A DNA stretch of 64,000 nucleotides from JAXGMQ01 sp040768585 (GTDB lineage: Bacteria; Caldisericota; Caldisericia; JAAYUI01). Position numbers and translations under genes: made by a program. Of this stretch, positions 47,313 through 56,159 are shown in pieces. The notes under the pieces were generated by a model. That model was not told the origin of the DNA. It made no database searches and saw only the letters and a list, made by a program, of their open reading frames with translations. Position 1 is the first letter of the stretch; the number at the start of each line of letters is the position of its first letter. Location of the stretch: the NCBI GenBank assembly GCA_040768585.1, contig JAXGMQ010000001.1, forward strand, positions 1-64,000, given 5' to 3'.

Positions 47313-47573
47313 ATGCCAGCACCAAACGGTGGAAGACCAAGAAGACCAAAACGTCGTTTTGGTAAGTCAAGAAGAAGAATCTGCATTTTCTGCGCAGAGC
47401 ATATTGATTATATCGATTATAAGGACATCAATCGTCTCAACAGACATGTCACAGAGACAGGCAAGATTGTCCCAAGAAGACAGACAGGCGTTTGTGCCAA
47501 GCATCAGAGACGTTTGACACTTGCAATCAAGAGAGCAAGAGAAATCGCATTGCTCCCATTCGTGGTGGATTAG
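47313..47573 (+). CDS. rpsR: 30S ribosomal protein S18
   Basis: An 86-residue basic protein with the S18 core CAEHIDYIDYKDINRLNRHV and ETGKIVPRRQTGVCAKHQRR. Cysteines 24, 27 and the one in VCAKH, with the neighbouring His, could bind zinc, as in the zinc-ribbon form of S18. GAAAGGAG lies upstream. It follows ssb by 20 bases. Confidence 0.96.
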   Translation: MPAPNGGRPRRPKRRFGKSRRRICIFCAEHIDYIDYKDINRLNRHVTETGKIVPRRQTGVCAKHQRRLTLAIKRAREIALLPFVVD

Positions 47574-47577
47574 TGCT

Positions 47578-48039
47578 ATGAAGGTAAAAGTAATTCTTCT
47601 TCGTAATGTTGAAAACGTCGGTCAGAAGGGCAACGTTGTTGACGTAGCCAAGGGTTTTGCCAGAAACTTTCTTCTGAGAAAAGGTTTTGCTCAAGTGGCA
47701 ACAAAGTCAGCCATGACAAACCTCACCTACAATCTCGATCAGGCTGACAGACGCAGCGACAAAGCAAAGGTCAAAGCAGAGGAAATCAAGGAACAGCTTG
47801 AGGCAAAAACAATCACAATCGAGGCAAAAGCCGGCCCAACAGGCACTCTTTTTGGGGCCGTCACAAGAGACGCCGTTGCACGAGCAATCAAGAGAGAATT
47901 CCAGGTTGTTCTCGGCAAGAAGTCAATGTCGGTAGACAATCCAATCAAGAGCCTTGGAATGCACGTGGTTCATATTGACCTTCACCACGATGTGAAGGCA
48001 GACGTTAATCTTGAGGTTGTCCAAAAAAGCGGTAAGTAG
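47578..48039 (+). CDS. rplI: 50S ribosomal protein L9
   Basis: A 153-residue protein with the L9 N-terminal signature: VILLRNVENVGQKGNVVDVAKG and GFARNFLLRKGFA, then the long connecting helix and the C-terminal domain with GTLFGAVTRDAVA. ATG 47578 is chosen by homology; the frame is open 57 bases further upstream inside rpsR. It lies four bases after rpsR. It overlaps the convergent mtnA gene by 35 bases. Confidence 0.95.
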   Translation: MKVKVILLRNVENVGQKGNVVDVAKGFARNFLLRKGFAQVATKSAMTNLTYNLDQADRRSDKAKVKAEEIKEQLEAKTITIEAKAGPTGTLFGAVTRDAVARAIKREFQVVLGKKSMSVDNPIKSLGMHVVHIDLHHDVKADVNLEVVQKSGK

Positions 48040-49057
48040 AAACTTCAACAGGTTTTATAACACCTTTCTCGGTGATAAAACCTGAGATGTATTCAGAGGG
48101 GGTGACGTCAAAGGCTGGGTTTCTGGCGTTCACTCCCTTTTTTGTTATATGGATATCGCCAATCGTAATCAGCTCTTCTGCCGGTCTCTCTTCAATGTTA
48201 ATCAAAGAGCCACCATTGATTGAAAAATCAAAGGTTGAGAATGGTGCCGCAACATAGAAGGGAATATTATTTGTTTTTGCCAGAACTGCCAAAGTATATG
48301 TCCCAATTTTATTAGCAGTATCGCCATTCAATGCAATCCTGTCAGCTCCCACGATGACACAATCTACTTCACCCTTTTTCATGAGGTATCCAGCTGCCAT
48401 ATCCGGGATCAACTGGCTCTCAACACCGTTTTCAAAAAGCTCAAAACTCGTTAGTCTCGCCCCCTGCAGGTATGGTCTGGTTTCAGTGTTGATGACCCTT
48501 ATCTTTTTTTTCTCAACGAGATGCACCCACATAATGATGCCCAGCGCTGTCCCAAAACCTCCAGCTGCCAATGAACCAGTGTTGCAATGAGTTAAGATGG
48601 TTGTTTCATCCTGGATTAGTCTTGATCCATGACGGGCTATCTCAAATGATCTGACGTGATCATCAAACTCGATGAATCTGGCTTTCTCCCAGGCATCAGT
48701 CTTTCCACCATTTTTAAATGATTCAAACACCTGCTTTGTTGCCCAAAATAGGTTGACAGCCGTTGGTCTGGCAGAGGTAATTTTTTCAAATGCAAAATCC
48801 ATATCCGCGTTTTGTTCGATAGCCATTGCCATTGCATAGGCGCCACACACCCCTATGGCAGGCGCGCCTCGAACAGCCATTGACGAGATGGCATTAACAC
48901 AATCTGTCCATGTGGCGGCTTTAATATAACACACTTCGTGTGGGAGTCTCTTCTGATCGAGAATGTAGAAATGTCCACCCTCCCACTTGTACGGTCTTGG
49001 CACTTTTGAGAGAGCAAGGAGCTCATCGACTTTGTCTTTTGTGAAACTATCTTTCAT
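48005..49057 (-). CDS. mtnA: S-methyl-5-thioribose-1-phosphate isomerase
   Basis: A 350-residue isomerase of the eIF2B-like fold that turns methylthioribose-1-phosphate into methylthioribulose-1-phosphate in methionine salvage. The catalytic pair is visible: Cys158 in THCNTGSLA and Asp239 in VGADRIALNGD. MAVRGAPAIGV and PYLQGARLT are further family motifs. It is downstream of mtnP by nine bases and ends the mtaD-mtnP-mtnA operon. Its last codons overlap rplI. No downstream salvage genes (mtnB, mtnC, mtnD, mtnK) are in the window. Confidence 0.95.
   Translation of the reverse strand: MKDSFTKDKVDELLALSKVPRPYKWEGGHFYILDQKRLPHEVCYIKAATWTDCVNAISSMAVRGAPAIGVCGAYAMAMAIEQNADMDFAFEKITSARPTAVNLFWATKQVFESFKNGGKTDAWEKARFIEFDDHVRSFEIARHGSRLIQDETTILTHCNTGSLAAGGFGTALGIIMWVHLVEKKKIRVINTETRPYLQGARLTSFELFENGVESQLIPDMAAGYLMKKGEVDCVIVGADRIALNGDTANKIGTYTLAVLAKTNNIPFYVAAPFSTFDFSINGGSLINIEERPAEELITIGDIHITKKGVNARNPAFDVTPSEYISGFITEKGVIKPVEVSTYRFFGQPQD
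48049..48084. other. Long hairpin inside the mtnA end
   Basis: caggttttat (48049-48058) pairs with ataaaacctg (48075-48084), and cacc/ggtg extends the stem inward around a two-base bulge. It starts ten bases after the rplI stop. It could stabilise or end the rpsF-rplI message; there is no T-run. Confidence 0.45.
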
Positions 49058-49066
49058 TTTTTGTTG

Positions 49067-49831
49067 TCACATGGCTTCTGGGGGATTCACATTTGATGGG
49101 TTTACAGATAGTGTCTGACATATTGACCTCAAGATATTTGATAAATCATCGATTCGTTTGGAGAATATGTCCATTACTTCTTGGTGTGTGAGTTTGTTTT
49201 TTGAGATTCCCGCTGCCATGTTGGTCACTACTGCAATCGAGGCAAACGGTATTCCGAGTTCAGCAGCCAATACAACCTCTGGTACACCCGTCATCCCAAC
49301 AACAGAACCACCCAACATTGAAAACATCTTTATCTCTGCCGGAGTTTCATAGCGAGGCCCATTTGTGCAAACATAAGTTGCCTCCGGGAAGAATAGCTGA
49401 TTTGCGTCCACCATTGCTTCCTGAATGTGTTCTCTAATCTTTTTTGAATATGGTTCAGTCACATCAACATGCAACACCTTGCCAGGTTCATCAAAAAAGG
49501 AGGATGCCCTCCCGGATGTGAAATCGATAAACTGGGTTGGAATCACAAAATCCCCCGTTTGCATTCTCTCATCAATTGCGCCAACGGCGTATGTTGAGAC
49601 GATATCAGTAACCCCAAACTCAGAGAGCGTGAGAAGGTTTGCTCTGTAGTTGATGGCTTGTGGTGGTGTTTTGTGTCCCTTGCCGTGTCTGGTGATAAAG
49701 GCTACTTCTAGCCCATCGACGTAACCAACTTTAACGACACTCTCTCCATATCTGGTGTCAACAACCTGCTCCTGGGAGTCCTCCAACCAGGGGAGATTGT
49801 AGACACCTGAACCGCCGATTATTCCTACCAT
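49067..49831 (-). CDS. mtnP: Methylthioinosine-type purine nucleoside phosphorylase
   Basis: A 254-residue trimeric-type phosphorylase (PNP/MTAP family). The phosphate motif is IIGGSGVYNL at the start with TRHGKGHKTPP; TNGPRYETPAEI and VGMTGVPEVVLAAELG follow. Near residue 204 the purine-site motif reads TNMAAG. Adenine-specific MTAP has two aspartates here (TDYD), while 6-oxopurine enzymes have Asn; Asn204 and Ala206 therefore point to methylthioinosine or other 6-oxopurine nucleosides. The ATG at 49831 shares its A with the mtaD stop; a TTG one codon earlier is also open. Annotators may well call it MTA phosphorylase. Confidence 0.9.
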   Translation of the reverse strand: MVGIIGGSGVYNLPWLEDSQEQVVDTRYGESVVKVGYVDGLEVAFITRHGKGHKTPPQAINYRANLLTLSEFGVTDIVSTYAVGAIDERMQTGDFVIPTQFIDFTSGRASSFFDEPGKVLHVDVTEPYSKKIREHIQEAMVDANQLFFPEATYVCTNGPRYETPAEIKMFSMLGGSVVGMTGVPEVVLAAELGIPFASIAVVTNMAAGISKNKLTHQEVMDIFSKRIDDLSNILRSICQTLSVNPSNVNPPEAM

Positions 49832-51099
49832 CAAGCCAATTCCTGAGCGAATTTAACAACCATATCCGATGTTTCCTTCTCGTCAAAAGTTTGAATCTTT
49901 CTATTCTTTACAACGAACTCACCATCTATCAAAACATGCAAAACATCGGAGGTATGTGCGCAATTAACAAGGTGTGAAATCTTTGAAAAACATGGCTGCA
50001 TATGGGCTGCAGAGAAATCAACAACCACAATATCCGCTTTTTTGCCGGGTTCGATTGAACCAATATCGTCAAATCCAAGCGCTCTGGCTCCATCGGCTGT
50101 CGCCATCCTAAGCGCCCTGGTTGCCGGGAGCGCTGTTGGTTCTCCCTTTGATTTCGCCGCAAAGCTTGTCCAACGCATCTCCTCAAGCATGTCCAAGTCG
50201 TTATTTGAGGCAGTACCATCAGTACCAATGGACAGGTTCAAACCCTCCCTCTCCATCTCAAAGATTGACGCGATACCAGACGCTAGTTTGAAGTTGGATG
50301 ATGTATTTAAAGCACAGAAAACGCCTTTCTGCTTGAACAGTTCTCTATCGTTTTTTGTAAGATAAACACAATGAGCAGCCAGAAAATGCCCGTTAAATGC
50401 GCCAAGTTTATCAAGCAATTCAGGTGGTGACATGCCATAACTCTTAACGCAATCATCGACCTCTTTCTTTGTTTCAGAGACATGCATGTGTATTGGAACA
50501 TTGTGTTTATGGGCTTGCTCAATCACTTTTTCCATGAAATCTGGTGGGCATGTGTATATAGCGTGTGGACCAAGCATTGTCTTGATTCTGCCGTTTGTTT
50601 TCTCACCCCATTTGAGGGGGAATTCCATTTTACTCTTCAATCTATCTTCATCTGCGTACATCGTCATTCCTTCAGATAGATTGGCTTTTATCCCACACTC
50701 TGTGACAGCCCTGCCCACCTCATCCATCATGAAATACATATCTGCAAAACAGGTTGTGCCACCCCTCAGCATCTCGGCGATGGCATGTTTTGCTCCCCAG
50801 TAAATCATCTCAGAAGTGAGTTTTTCTTCTCTTGGAAATATCTCCTCATGCAGCCACCTGTGAAGTGGTAGGTCGTCAGCAACTCCGCGTAGCAACGTCA
50901 TCGACGCATGAGTGTGTGTATTGACAAGTCCCGGCATGATAGCCATGCCAGAGAAATCAAAATATTCATCAGTTTCCCCGACCGGTTTGTCGGCACTTAC
51001 TGATAAAATCTTATCGTCCTCAATAAGAACGTATCCATCAAATTCTTTTTCAAATTTATCCGATACTGGGATAATTGTTCCCTTTAGAAGTTTTTTCAT
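49831..51099 (-). CDS. mtaD: 5-methylthioadenosine/S-adenosylhomocysteine deaminase
   Basis: A 422-residue amidohydrolase that deaminates methylthioadenosine to methylthioinosine and S-adenosylhomocysteine to S-inosylhomocysteine. The metal ligands are His62 and His64 in NTHTHASM, with further ligands in HMHVSETKKEV and the Asp of GTDGTASNNDLD. The Glu of the HVSE segment is the expected catalytic acid/base. The stop overlaps the mtnP start, and the start overlaps the stop of the next gene upstream, so the three are tightly coupled. The pairing with a 6-oxopurine phosphorylase makes biochemical sense. Confidence 0.95.
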   Translation of the reverse strand: MKKLLKGTIIPVSDKFEKEFDGYVLIEDDKILSVSADKPVGETDEYFDFSGMAIMPGLVNTHTHASMTLLRGVADDLPLHRWLHEEIFPREEKLTSEMIYWGAKHAIAEMLRGGTTCFADMYFMMDEVGRAVTECGIKANLSEGMTMYADEDRLKSKMEFPLKWGEKTNGRIKTMLGPHAIYTCPPDFMEKVIEQAHKHNVPIHMHVSETKKEVDDCVKSYGMSPPELLDKLGAFNGHFLAAHCVYLTKNDRELFKQKGVFCALNTSSNFKLASGIASIFEMEREGLNLSIGTDGTASNNDLDMLEEMRWTSFAAKSKGEPTALPATRALRMATADGARALGFDDIGSIEPGKKADIVVVDFSAAHMQPCFSKISHLVNCAHTSDVLHVLIDGEFVVKNRKIQTFDEKETSDMVVKFAQELA

Positions 51100-52652
51100 T
51101 GTTGTGACAGTTCCTTCATAAGATTTGGAATTTCTTTTGCTATCTCTGATGCCAACACTCCATATGTGCCAGTTTCCGCTGATAGCCTTTCGGCTGATTT
51201 ACCCAACAGATATGAACCAAGCACACTTGCCGAGTATGGTTCTACATTCTGTGCGATCAAGGCTGCAATCACTCCGGACAAAACATCACCAGAACCACCC
51301 TTCGAGAGAGCCGAATTGCCTGTGGCGTTGATGTGGTATTGACCAATCGGCGAGGATATTACTGATCTGGATGACTTAAGAACCGTTATTGTTCCAAAGC
51401 GCTTTGAGAACCTGTTGGCAGTTGAGATTGGGTCTTTTGTGATGTCGTAAGCTGTCGAGCCAAAACGCCCCGCCTCCCCCCAGTGTGGGGTTAATATTGT
51501 TTTGAGTCCATTCTCAGCTCTGAGGTTCAATCCCTGTGGTGAACTAGACAGGGCATAGAGGGCATCAGCATCAACAATCACGGGAGATTCAATTTTCGAC
51601 AAAACCGTGTTGACAACAATGTTAAGAGCATGATTTCTTGAAAGTCCAGGACCGATTACAACAACGGATGCCTTGTGCGCCAGATTAATTATCTCATCGA
51701 TATCATCAGTTGAGAATGCGCCATCGCTTGATTTCACAGAATTGACAATCACCTCTGGATATCTACCCGCAACAGATCCGTAGATGCTGTCAGGCACAAC
51801 CAACCTTGTGAGACCAGCGCCAGTTTTTATCGAACCCAAAGCAGAGAGTAGGGGGGCTCCCGGATAGGTTTTTGAGCCACCAATAATCACAACTGAACCG
51901 AACTTGCCTTTGTGCGAGTCATCGGGTCTTATCGGTAAAAGATTTTTTGCTTCAGTATCTGTTAGCATGTTACACTGAAGCTCAGGGTCATCTATCAATA
52001 CGTTTGGGAATCCAACATTGGCAACAACGAGCTTGCCAACCTTGGTGGCTCCAGGGTATAGCAATTGTCCGATCTTTGGCACTCCAAAGGTGCAGGTTGT
52101 GTCCGCCTTTATTGAGATTCCTGGAACGGCTCCAGATGAACCATCAACTCCAGATGGCATATCCACAGAGAGTATTGGTTTCCGCACCGAACAGGCAAGT
52201 TCAATCGCTTGGGCAGTTTCTCCTGCTGGAGCTCTTGTTAATCCGGTGCCAATCATTGCATCGATTATAAGATCAGCCTCCTGAAGGGAGCTTGACAACG
52301 CCGCCATTTGTTCGTCTGAAGTACCAGCAAAAAGCTCGACCACACCTGAGAATCCCTTCGCCAGGATGCCAAAATTGATTGCCGTATCCCCCTTCAGGTA
52401 CTCGGTGCTGGAGAGGAGATATACCTTCGATTGAATGCCCTGCATGGCAAGATGTCTGGCGCAAACAAAACCATCTCCACCATTGCCCCCTCTTCCACAA
52501 ATAATGACGGGTTTTTTAGTCGAATATTCCGATATAGCCAAATCAGCGATGATTGCACCGGCATTCTCCATTAGGGTGATGGATGGCACTCCAAATCTAT
52601 CAACAGTCTGCCTGTCAATCTCTCTCATCAAAGAAGAGGTTACTACCTTCAT
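51096..52652 (-). CDS. nnr: Bifunctional NAD(P)H-hydrate epimerase/dehydratase
   Basis: A 518-residue fusion that repairs damaged (hydrated) NADH and NADPH. The N-terminal epimerase half (to about 210) has NAGAIIADLA, GRGGNGGDGFVCARHL and a DMPSGVDGSSG motif. The C-terminal dehydratase half has GSVVIIGGSKTYPGAPLL, DADALYAL, TPHWGEAGRF and the catalytic KGGSGDVLSGVIAAL. It starts the four-gene operon with mtaD, mtnP and mtnA; GGAGGT lies upstream of ATG. Co-location with salvage genes is probably for convenience of expression; no direct link is known to me. Confidence 0.95.
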   Translation of the reverse strand: MKVVTSSLMREIDRQTVDRFGVPSITLMENAGAIIADLAISEYSTKKPVIICGRGGNGGDGFVCARHLAMQGIQSKVYLLSSTEYLKGDTAINFGILAKGFSGVVELFAGTSDEQMAALSSSLQEADLIIDAMIGTGLTRAPAGETAQAIELACSVRKPILSVDMPSGVDGSSGAVPGISIKADTTCTFGVPKIGQLLYPGATKVGKLVVANVGFPNVLIDDPELQCNMLTDTEAKNLLPIRPDDSHKGKFGSVVIIGGSKTYPGAPLLSALGSIKTGAGLTRLVVPDSIYGSVAGRYPEVIVNSVKSSDGAFSTDDIDEIINLAHKASVVVIGPGLSRNHALNIVVNTVLSKIESPVIVDADALYALSSSPQGLNLRAENGLKTILTPHWGEAGRFGSTAYDITKDPISTANRFSKRFGTITVLKSSRSVISSPIGQYHINATGNSALSKGGSGDVLSGVIAALIAQNVEPYSASVLGSYLLGKSAERLSAETGTYGVLASEIAKEIPNLMKELSQQ

Positions 52653-52776
52653 TAAGACCTCCAGTCAGTCCTTTTTAAGGAAGGCAAATATGCTTATAAA
52701 TGATTCTAATAAAAAAATTACATTTTCCAAACTACTGGCTCCGATGTGTGTCAAAGGATTAATGTAAGGAGGTCTT

Positions 52777-54225
52777 ATGATATGGCATAACTGGATGATG
52801 TGGCTAAGTGTCGCCGTTGTCTTCGGCGTTATTGAGATTGCCACAGTCAATTTCTATACTATCTGGCTCAGTATCTCCGCTATTCTGGTCATGATTTTGT
52901 CATTTTTTGTACCAGATCTGGTAGTTCAAATAGTTGTGTTTGCGATAGTATCACTGTTACTCGTTTTACTTTCCGAAAAAATCATAAAGAAAGTAATCTT
53001 CAACTCGAAGGATAATATCCCGATGAACGTTGACGCAATGAGAGGCAAGCATGGTATTGTAATCTCACGAATCAGAAATGATAGGGGAGAGGGGGTTGTA
53101 AAAATTGGTGGAGTCAGCTGGTCAGCTCGATCAGTTGATGGCGAGGAAGTTCCAGAAAATACAAAAATTCAAGTTGTAAGAATAGAGGGGGTAAAAGCAA
53201 TCGTGACACTACTAAATGATGATGGTGACATTTCGGGTCTTGTTGGAAGGATTTCAACAACTGATTCAAGAAAAGTAATTGAATCGCAAACGTTCAAAGC
53301 AGGTGTTGAGGGTGACATCGACCTACTAAACATCGACCTAGACAATAATCTAATAGATATTGCCAGGATTGAAATTAGCGAGGGGGATAGCACGTTCATT
53401 GAGTATGAAGTTGGTCTCAAGTCGAAATCAAAGGGGAAGGAGTTTGAGCTAAAAACGACCAGGAAACAGAATGAGTTGACAATCACAAACGTTCCAGACT
53501 CGATTGCGGATGGTATTCACTACAACATCGCTCTTAGAATTCAGACAAAACCAAATACAAGGATCAGAGCAAACGCAATCGCAGGAAGCTTCCGCATCGT
53601 TTCTGATTGGAAAGCCAATATCGATGTCTCTGACCTCGGAGACCTGGATATCGAGCTCTTGAATGTGGACGGTGATGTTAAGGTTCGGAGCACGTCAGGT
53701 GATGTGGCCATTGGTGATGCCAAAGATATCGACATCAAATCACTGGCGGGAGATACAGCTGTAGGAAGCTGCAACAGTGCGAGATTGAAAACATCATCCG
53801 GAGACATCTCAATAGAATCCATTAAAGAGGGGATCATTCACGTGTCGTCTGGAGATCTCAATGTCCAAACACTTGAGGGCAACCTCAACGTAAATTCAAA
53901 GTCAGGTGACATATCCATCTCAAACTGCTGCGAAAGCTGTATGGTCAATATTGATGCAATATCTGGGGATATTGCAATCTCCAGATTTATGTCTCAATCC
54001 GGCAAATCCAAAATCTCAACTCTTTCTGGTGATATCGCTATGACAATTGACGCAAATTCCTCAATTTCTGGCATCTGCGAAACTACAAGCGGGGACATTC
54101 ACATAGACGGCGGAGCCGAGACCACATCGATTACAAACCAAAAAAAGAGGTTAACAATCGGTGATGGAGCATCCGTGTTGGAGATTATAACAACATCCGG
54201 TGATGTGAGCATACAGGTGAGATAG
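52777..54225 (+). CDS. NfeD-like membrane protein fused to DUF4097-type repeats
   Basis: A 482-residue protein. Three membrane spans (about 5-70) and an OB-fold-like domain with MRGKHGIVISRI and WSARSVDG (about 75-140) match the NfeD family. From about residue 185 to the end runs a beta-helical region with repeats of the kind TSGDVAIGD, SSGDISIES, KSGDISISN and LSGDIAM, the DUF4097 pattern. I do not know this fusion. It is followed after 27 bases by a slipin, the usual NfeD partner. GGAGG lies eight bases before the ATG. Confidence 0.85.
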   Translation: MIWHNWMMWLSVAVVFGVIEIATVNFYTIWLSISAILVMILSFFVPDLVVQIVVFAIVSLLLVLLSEKIIKKVIFNSKDNIPMNVDAMRGKHGIVISRIRNDRGEGVVKIGGVSWSARSVDGEEVPENTKIQVVRIEGVKAIVTLLNDDGDISGLVGRISTTDSRKVIESQTFKAGVEGDIDLLNIDLDNNLIDIARIEISEGDSTFIEYEVGLKSKSKGKEFELKTTRKQNELTITNVPDSIADGIHYNIALRIQTKPNTRIRANAIAGSFRIVSDWKANIDVSDLGDLDIELLNVDGDVKVRSTSGDVAIGDAKDIDIKSLAGDTAVGSCNSARLKTSSGDISIESIKEGIIHVSSGDLNVQTLEGNLNVNSKSGDISISNCCESCMVNIDAISGDIAISRFMSQSGKSKISTLSGDIAMTIDANSSISGICETTSGDIHIDGGAETTSITNQKKRLTIGDGASVLEIITTSGDVSIQVR

Positions 54226-54252
54226 TCCATCCCAAAGGATAGGAGGAACAGA

Positions 54253-55131
54253 ATGAATTACGTCCATTGGATTGTGATTGCATCGGTGGCATTCGTCATC
54301 CTTGTGATAACGCAGATTGTTAAACTCGTTCAACAGTCAAAGGTAATACTCATTGAGCGACTGGGCAGGTACTCCAGAACGCTGCAACCAGGTCTTCACA
54401 TCCTTGTGCCATTTATCGACAGAATTAGGTCAATTGTTGATCTCAGGGAGCAGGTTATGGATTTCCCACCCCAGTCTGTTATCACCCGTGACAATGTTCC
54501 AACTGAGGTTGATACCGTCATCTATTTCTACATCACTGACCCAGTGAAGAGCATCTACGAAATCAAAAACCTCAAAGAGGCCATCCTCAAGCTTGCCATG
54601 ACCACAATCAGAAACATCATTGGAAACATCGAACTCGATGAGCTTCTAAGTTCAAGAGAGCAGGTCAATCAGAGGCTGAGAATTGTTATCGATGAAGCAA
54701 CTGATCCATGGGGCGTAAAGGTAAATAGGATTGAACTCAAAACAATTGATCCGCCAGCCGAGATACTTGAGGCGATGACAAAGCAGATGAAAGCTGAGAG
54801 GAACAAGAGGGCAAACGTTCTTGAAGCCGAAGGCGTCAAACAGGCGAACATCTTGAAGGCTGAGGGCGACAGAAAATCCAACATCCTCAAAGCCGAGGGT
54901 GAAGCCATTGCCTGGGAAACAGTCTGGGAAGCGAAGGCAAAGGCAGTTGAGAGATATTTCAACGCAATCCATGCAGGTAACCCGGACAAAGACATCATCG
55001 CAATAAAATACCTTGAAACCTTCGGTAAACTCGCAGAAGGGGATAACTCCAAGATATTTATTCCTTACGAGGCTTCTGGAATCATGTCATCAATCGGCGC
55101 AATTAAGGATATCTGGAAAGAAACCAAATAA
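54253..55131 (+). CDS. SPFH/band 7 protein (slipin)
   Basis: A 292-residue membrane-bound scaffold protein. An N-terminal span (about 4-24) is followed by the band 7 domain with IERLGRYSRTLQPGLHILVPF, VITRDNVPTEVDTVIYFYI and the DPWGVKVNRIELKTIDPP motif, then an alanine-, lysine- and glutamate-rich coiled coil in which a KAEG element recurs (ANVLEAEGVK, ANILKAEGDR, SNILKAEGEA). SPFH proteins form rings in lipid microdomains, usually with an NfeD protein, as here. GGAGGAAC precedes the ATG. A terminator closes the pair. Confidence 0.95.
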   Translation: MNYVHWIVIASVAFVILVITQIVKLVQQSKVILIERLGRYSRTLQPGLHILVPFIDRIRSIVDLREQVMDFPPQSVITRDNVPTEVDTVIYFYITDPVKSIYEIKNLKEAILKLAMTTIRNIIGNIELDELLSSREQVNQRLRIVIDEATDPWGVKVNRIELKTIDPPAEILEAMTKQMKAERNKRANVLEAEGVKQANILKAEGDRKSNILKAEGEAIAWETVWEAKAKAVERYFNAIHAGNPDKDIIAIKYLETFGKLAEGDNSKIFIPYEASGIMSSIGAIKDIWKETK

Positions 55132-55157
55132 CTTACCGCAAGAATTGACACCACATA

Positions 55158-55183
55158 AAGCCCCTAGAGATAGGGGCTTTTTT
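55158..55183 (+). terminator. Rho-independent terminator after slipin
   Basis: aaagcccct (55158-55166) pairs with aggggcttt (55172-55180) over a five-base loop, followed by T residues. Confidence 0.88.
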
Positions 55184-55248
55184 GATTATGACCTCACATT
55201 GCTTATGTTTTGTATATGTTACTGATTATAAATTGTTTGGCATGTTTG

Positions 55249-55277
55249 TTGCACGCACAAACAGCTTGTGATAAACT
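55249..55277 (+). promoter_or_regulatory. Putative promoter of rapZ-yvcK-rpoN
   Basis: TTGCAC (55249-55254), 17-base spacer, TAAACT (55272-55277), 12 bases before ATG. No Shine-Dalgarno sequence is seen. Confidence 0.35.
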
Positions 55278-55289
55278 TCCCCGAAACTG

Positions 55290-56159
55290 ATGAAGAGAAC
55301 ACTTGTAATTATTAGTGGACAGTCTGGAGCTGGTAAATCCAAGGCTCTTGGCGCATTAGAGGATTTGGGTTTTTTTACTGTTGAGAACCTTCCTCTAGAG
55401 CTTGTGTCCAAATTTGTTGGTCTCGGCGACGATGCCCCCGATAGAATGAAACAGATGGCGATCACCGTCAGACTGACCAGCGATACATACTCTGAACTTC
55501 TTGAGGGTGAACTGAATCGACTGAAGGCAGGAAACATCAAAACTGAAATCATCTTTCTTGAGGCAAATACCGATACTCTCATCAGAAGATTCCAAGAAAC
55601 CCGTAGAAATCACCCTTTGATTGAAGAAAGTGGTTCGATATTTGATGCCATTCAAAAAGAAAAACTGATTCTCAAAAACATAAAACAACTCGCCACACAC
55701 GTGATCGACACATCCAGCCTGACAGTGAATGACCTTAGGGTTAGAATCAAAAAATACTTCTCAAAAACGTCAACAAATAACGGTCTTAGAATCACCCTCA
55801 TATCATTTGGGTTCAGAAATGGCATCCCAACTGATGCCGACCTCGTCATGGATGTGAGATTCATAAACAACCCACACTATGTCGAGGAGCTCCGTGACAA
55901 GGATGGAACAACGAAGGAAGTCTTTGACTATGTCATGTCCGACGACTCAGCCAAGCGATTCATTGATGAGTTTTCCGAGCTCCTAAAATTTTTGTTGCCT
56001 CAGTATCTTGCCAGAGAGGGAAAAAGCATGTTAACAGTTGCATTCGGTTGCACTGGTGGTAGGCACAGATCCGTTGCTGTCACCGAGGAGATAGCGAGAA
56101 TCTTACGAAGCATGAACTATAGCGTCAATATTGTTCACAGAGACAAGGACGTGCAATGA
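55290..56159 (+). CDS. rapZ: RNase adapter protein RapZ
   Basis: A 289-residue P-loop protein. The N-terminal Walker A is GQSGAGKSKALGALEDLGFF, followed by ENLP, typical of RapZ/YvcJ. The C-terminal domain has RHRSVAVTEEIA after FGCTGG. In E. coli the protein guides RNase E to the small RNA GlmZ; in Firmicutes its relative acts with YvcK. It opens the rapZ-yvcK-rpoN unit; its stop overlaps the next start as ATGA. Confidence 0.94.
   Translation: MKRTLVIISGQSGAGKSKALGALEDLGFFTVENLPLELVSKFVGLGDDAPDRMKQMAITVRLTSDTYSELLEGELNRLKAGNIKTEIIFLEANTDTLIRRFQETRRNHPLIEESGSIFDAIQKEKLILKNIKQLATHVIDTSSLTVNDLRVRIKKYFSKTSTNNGLRITLISFGFRNGIPTDADLVMDVRFINNPHYVEELRDKDGTTKEVFDYVMSDDSAKRFIDEFSELLKFLLPQYLAREGKSMLTVAFGCTGGRHRSVAVTEEIARILRSMNYSVNIVHRDKDVQ

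Noticed and set aside
52653..52776. Sigma-54 promoter before the NfeD fusion gene
   Set aside because: I looked for GG-N10-GC with TGGCAC/TTGCA context here and did not find a convincing match.
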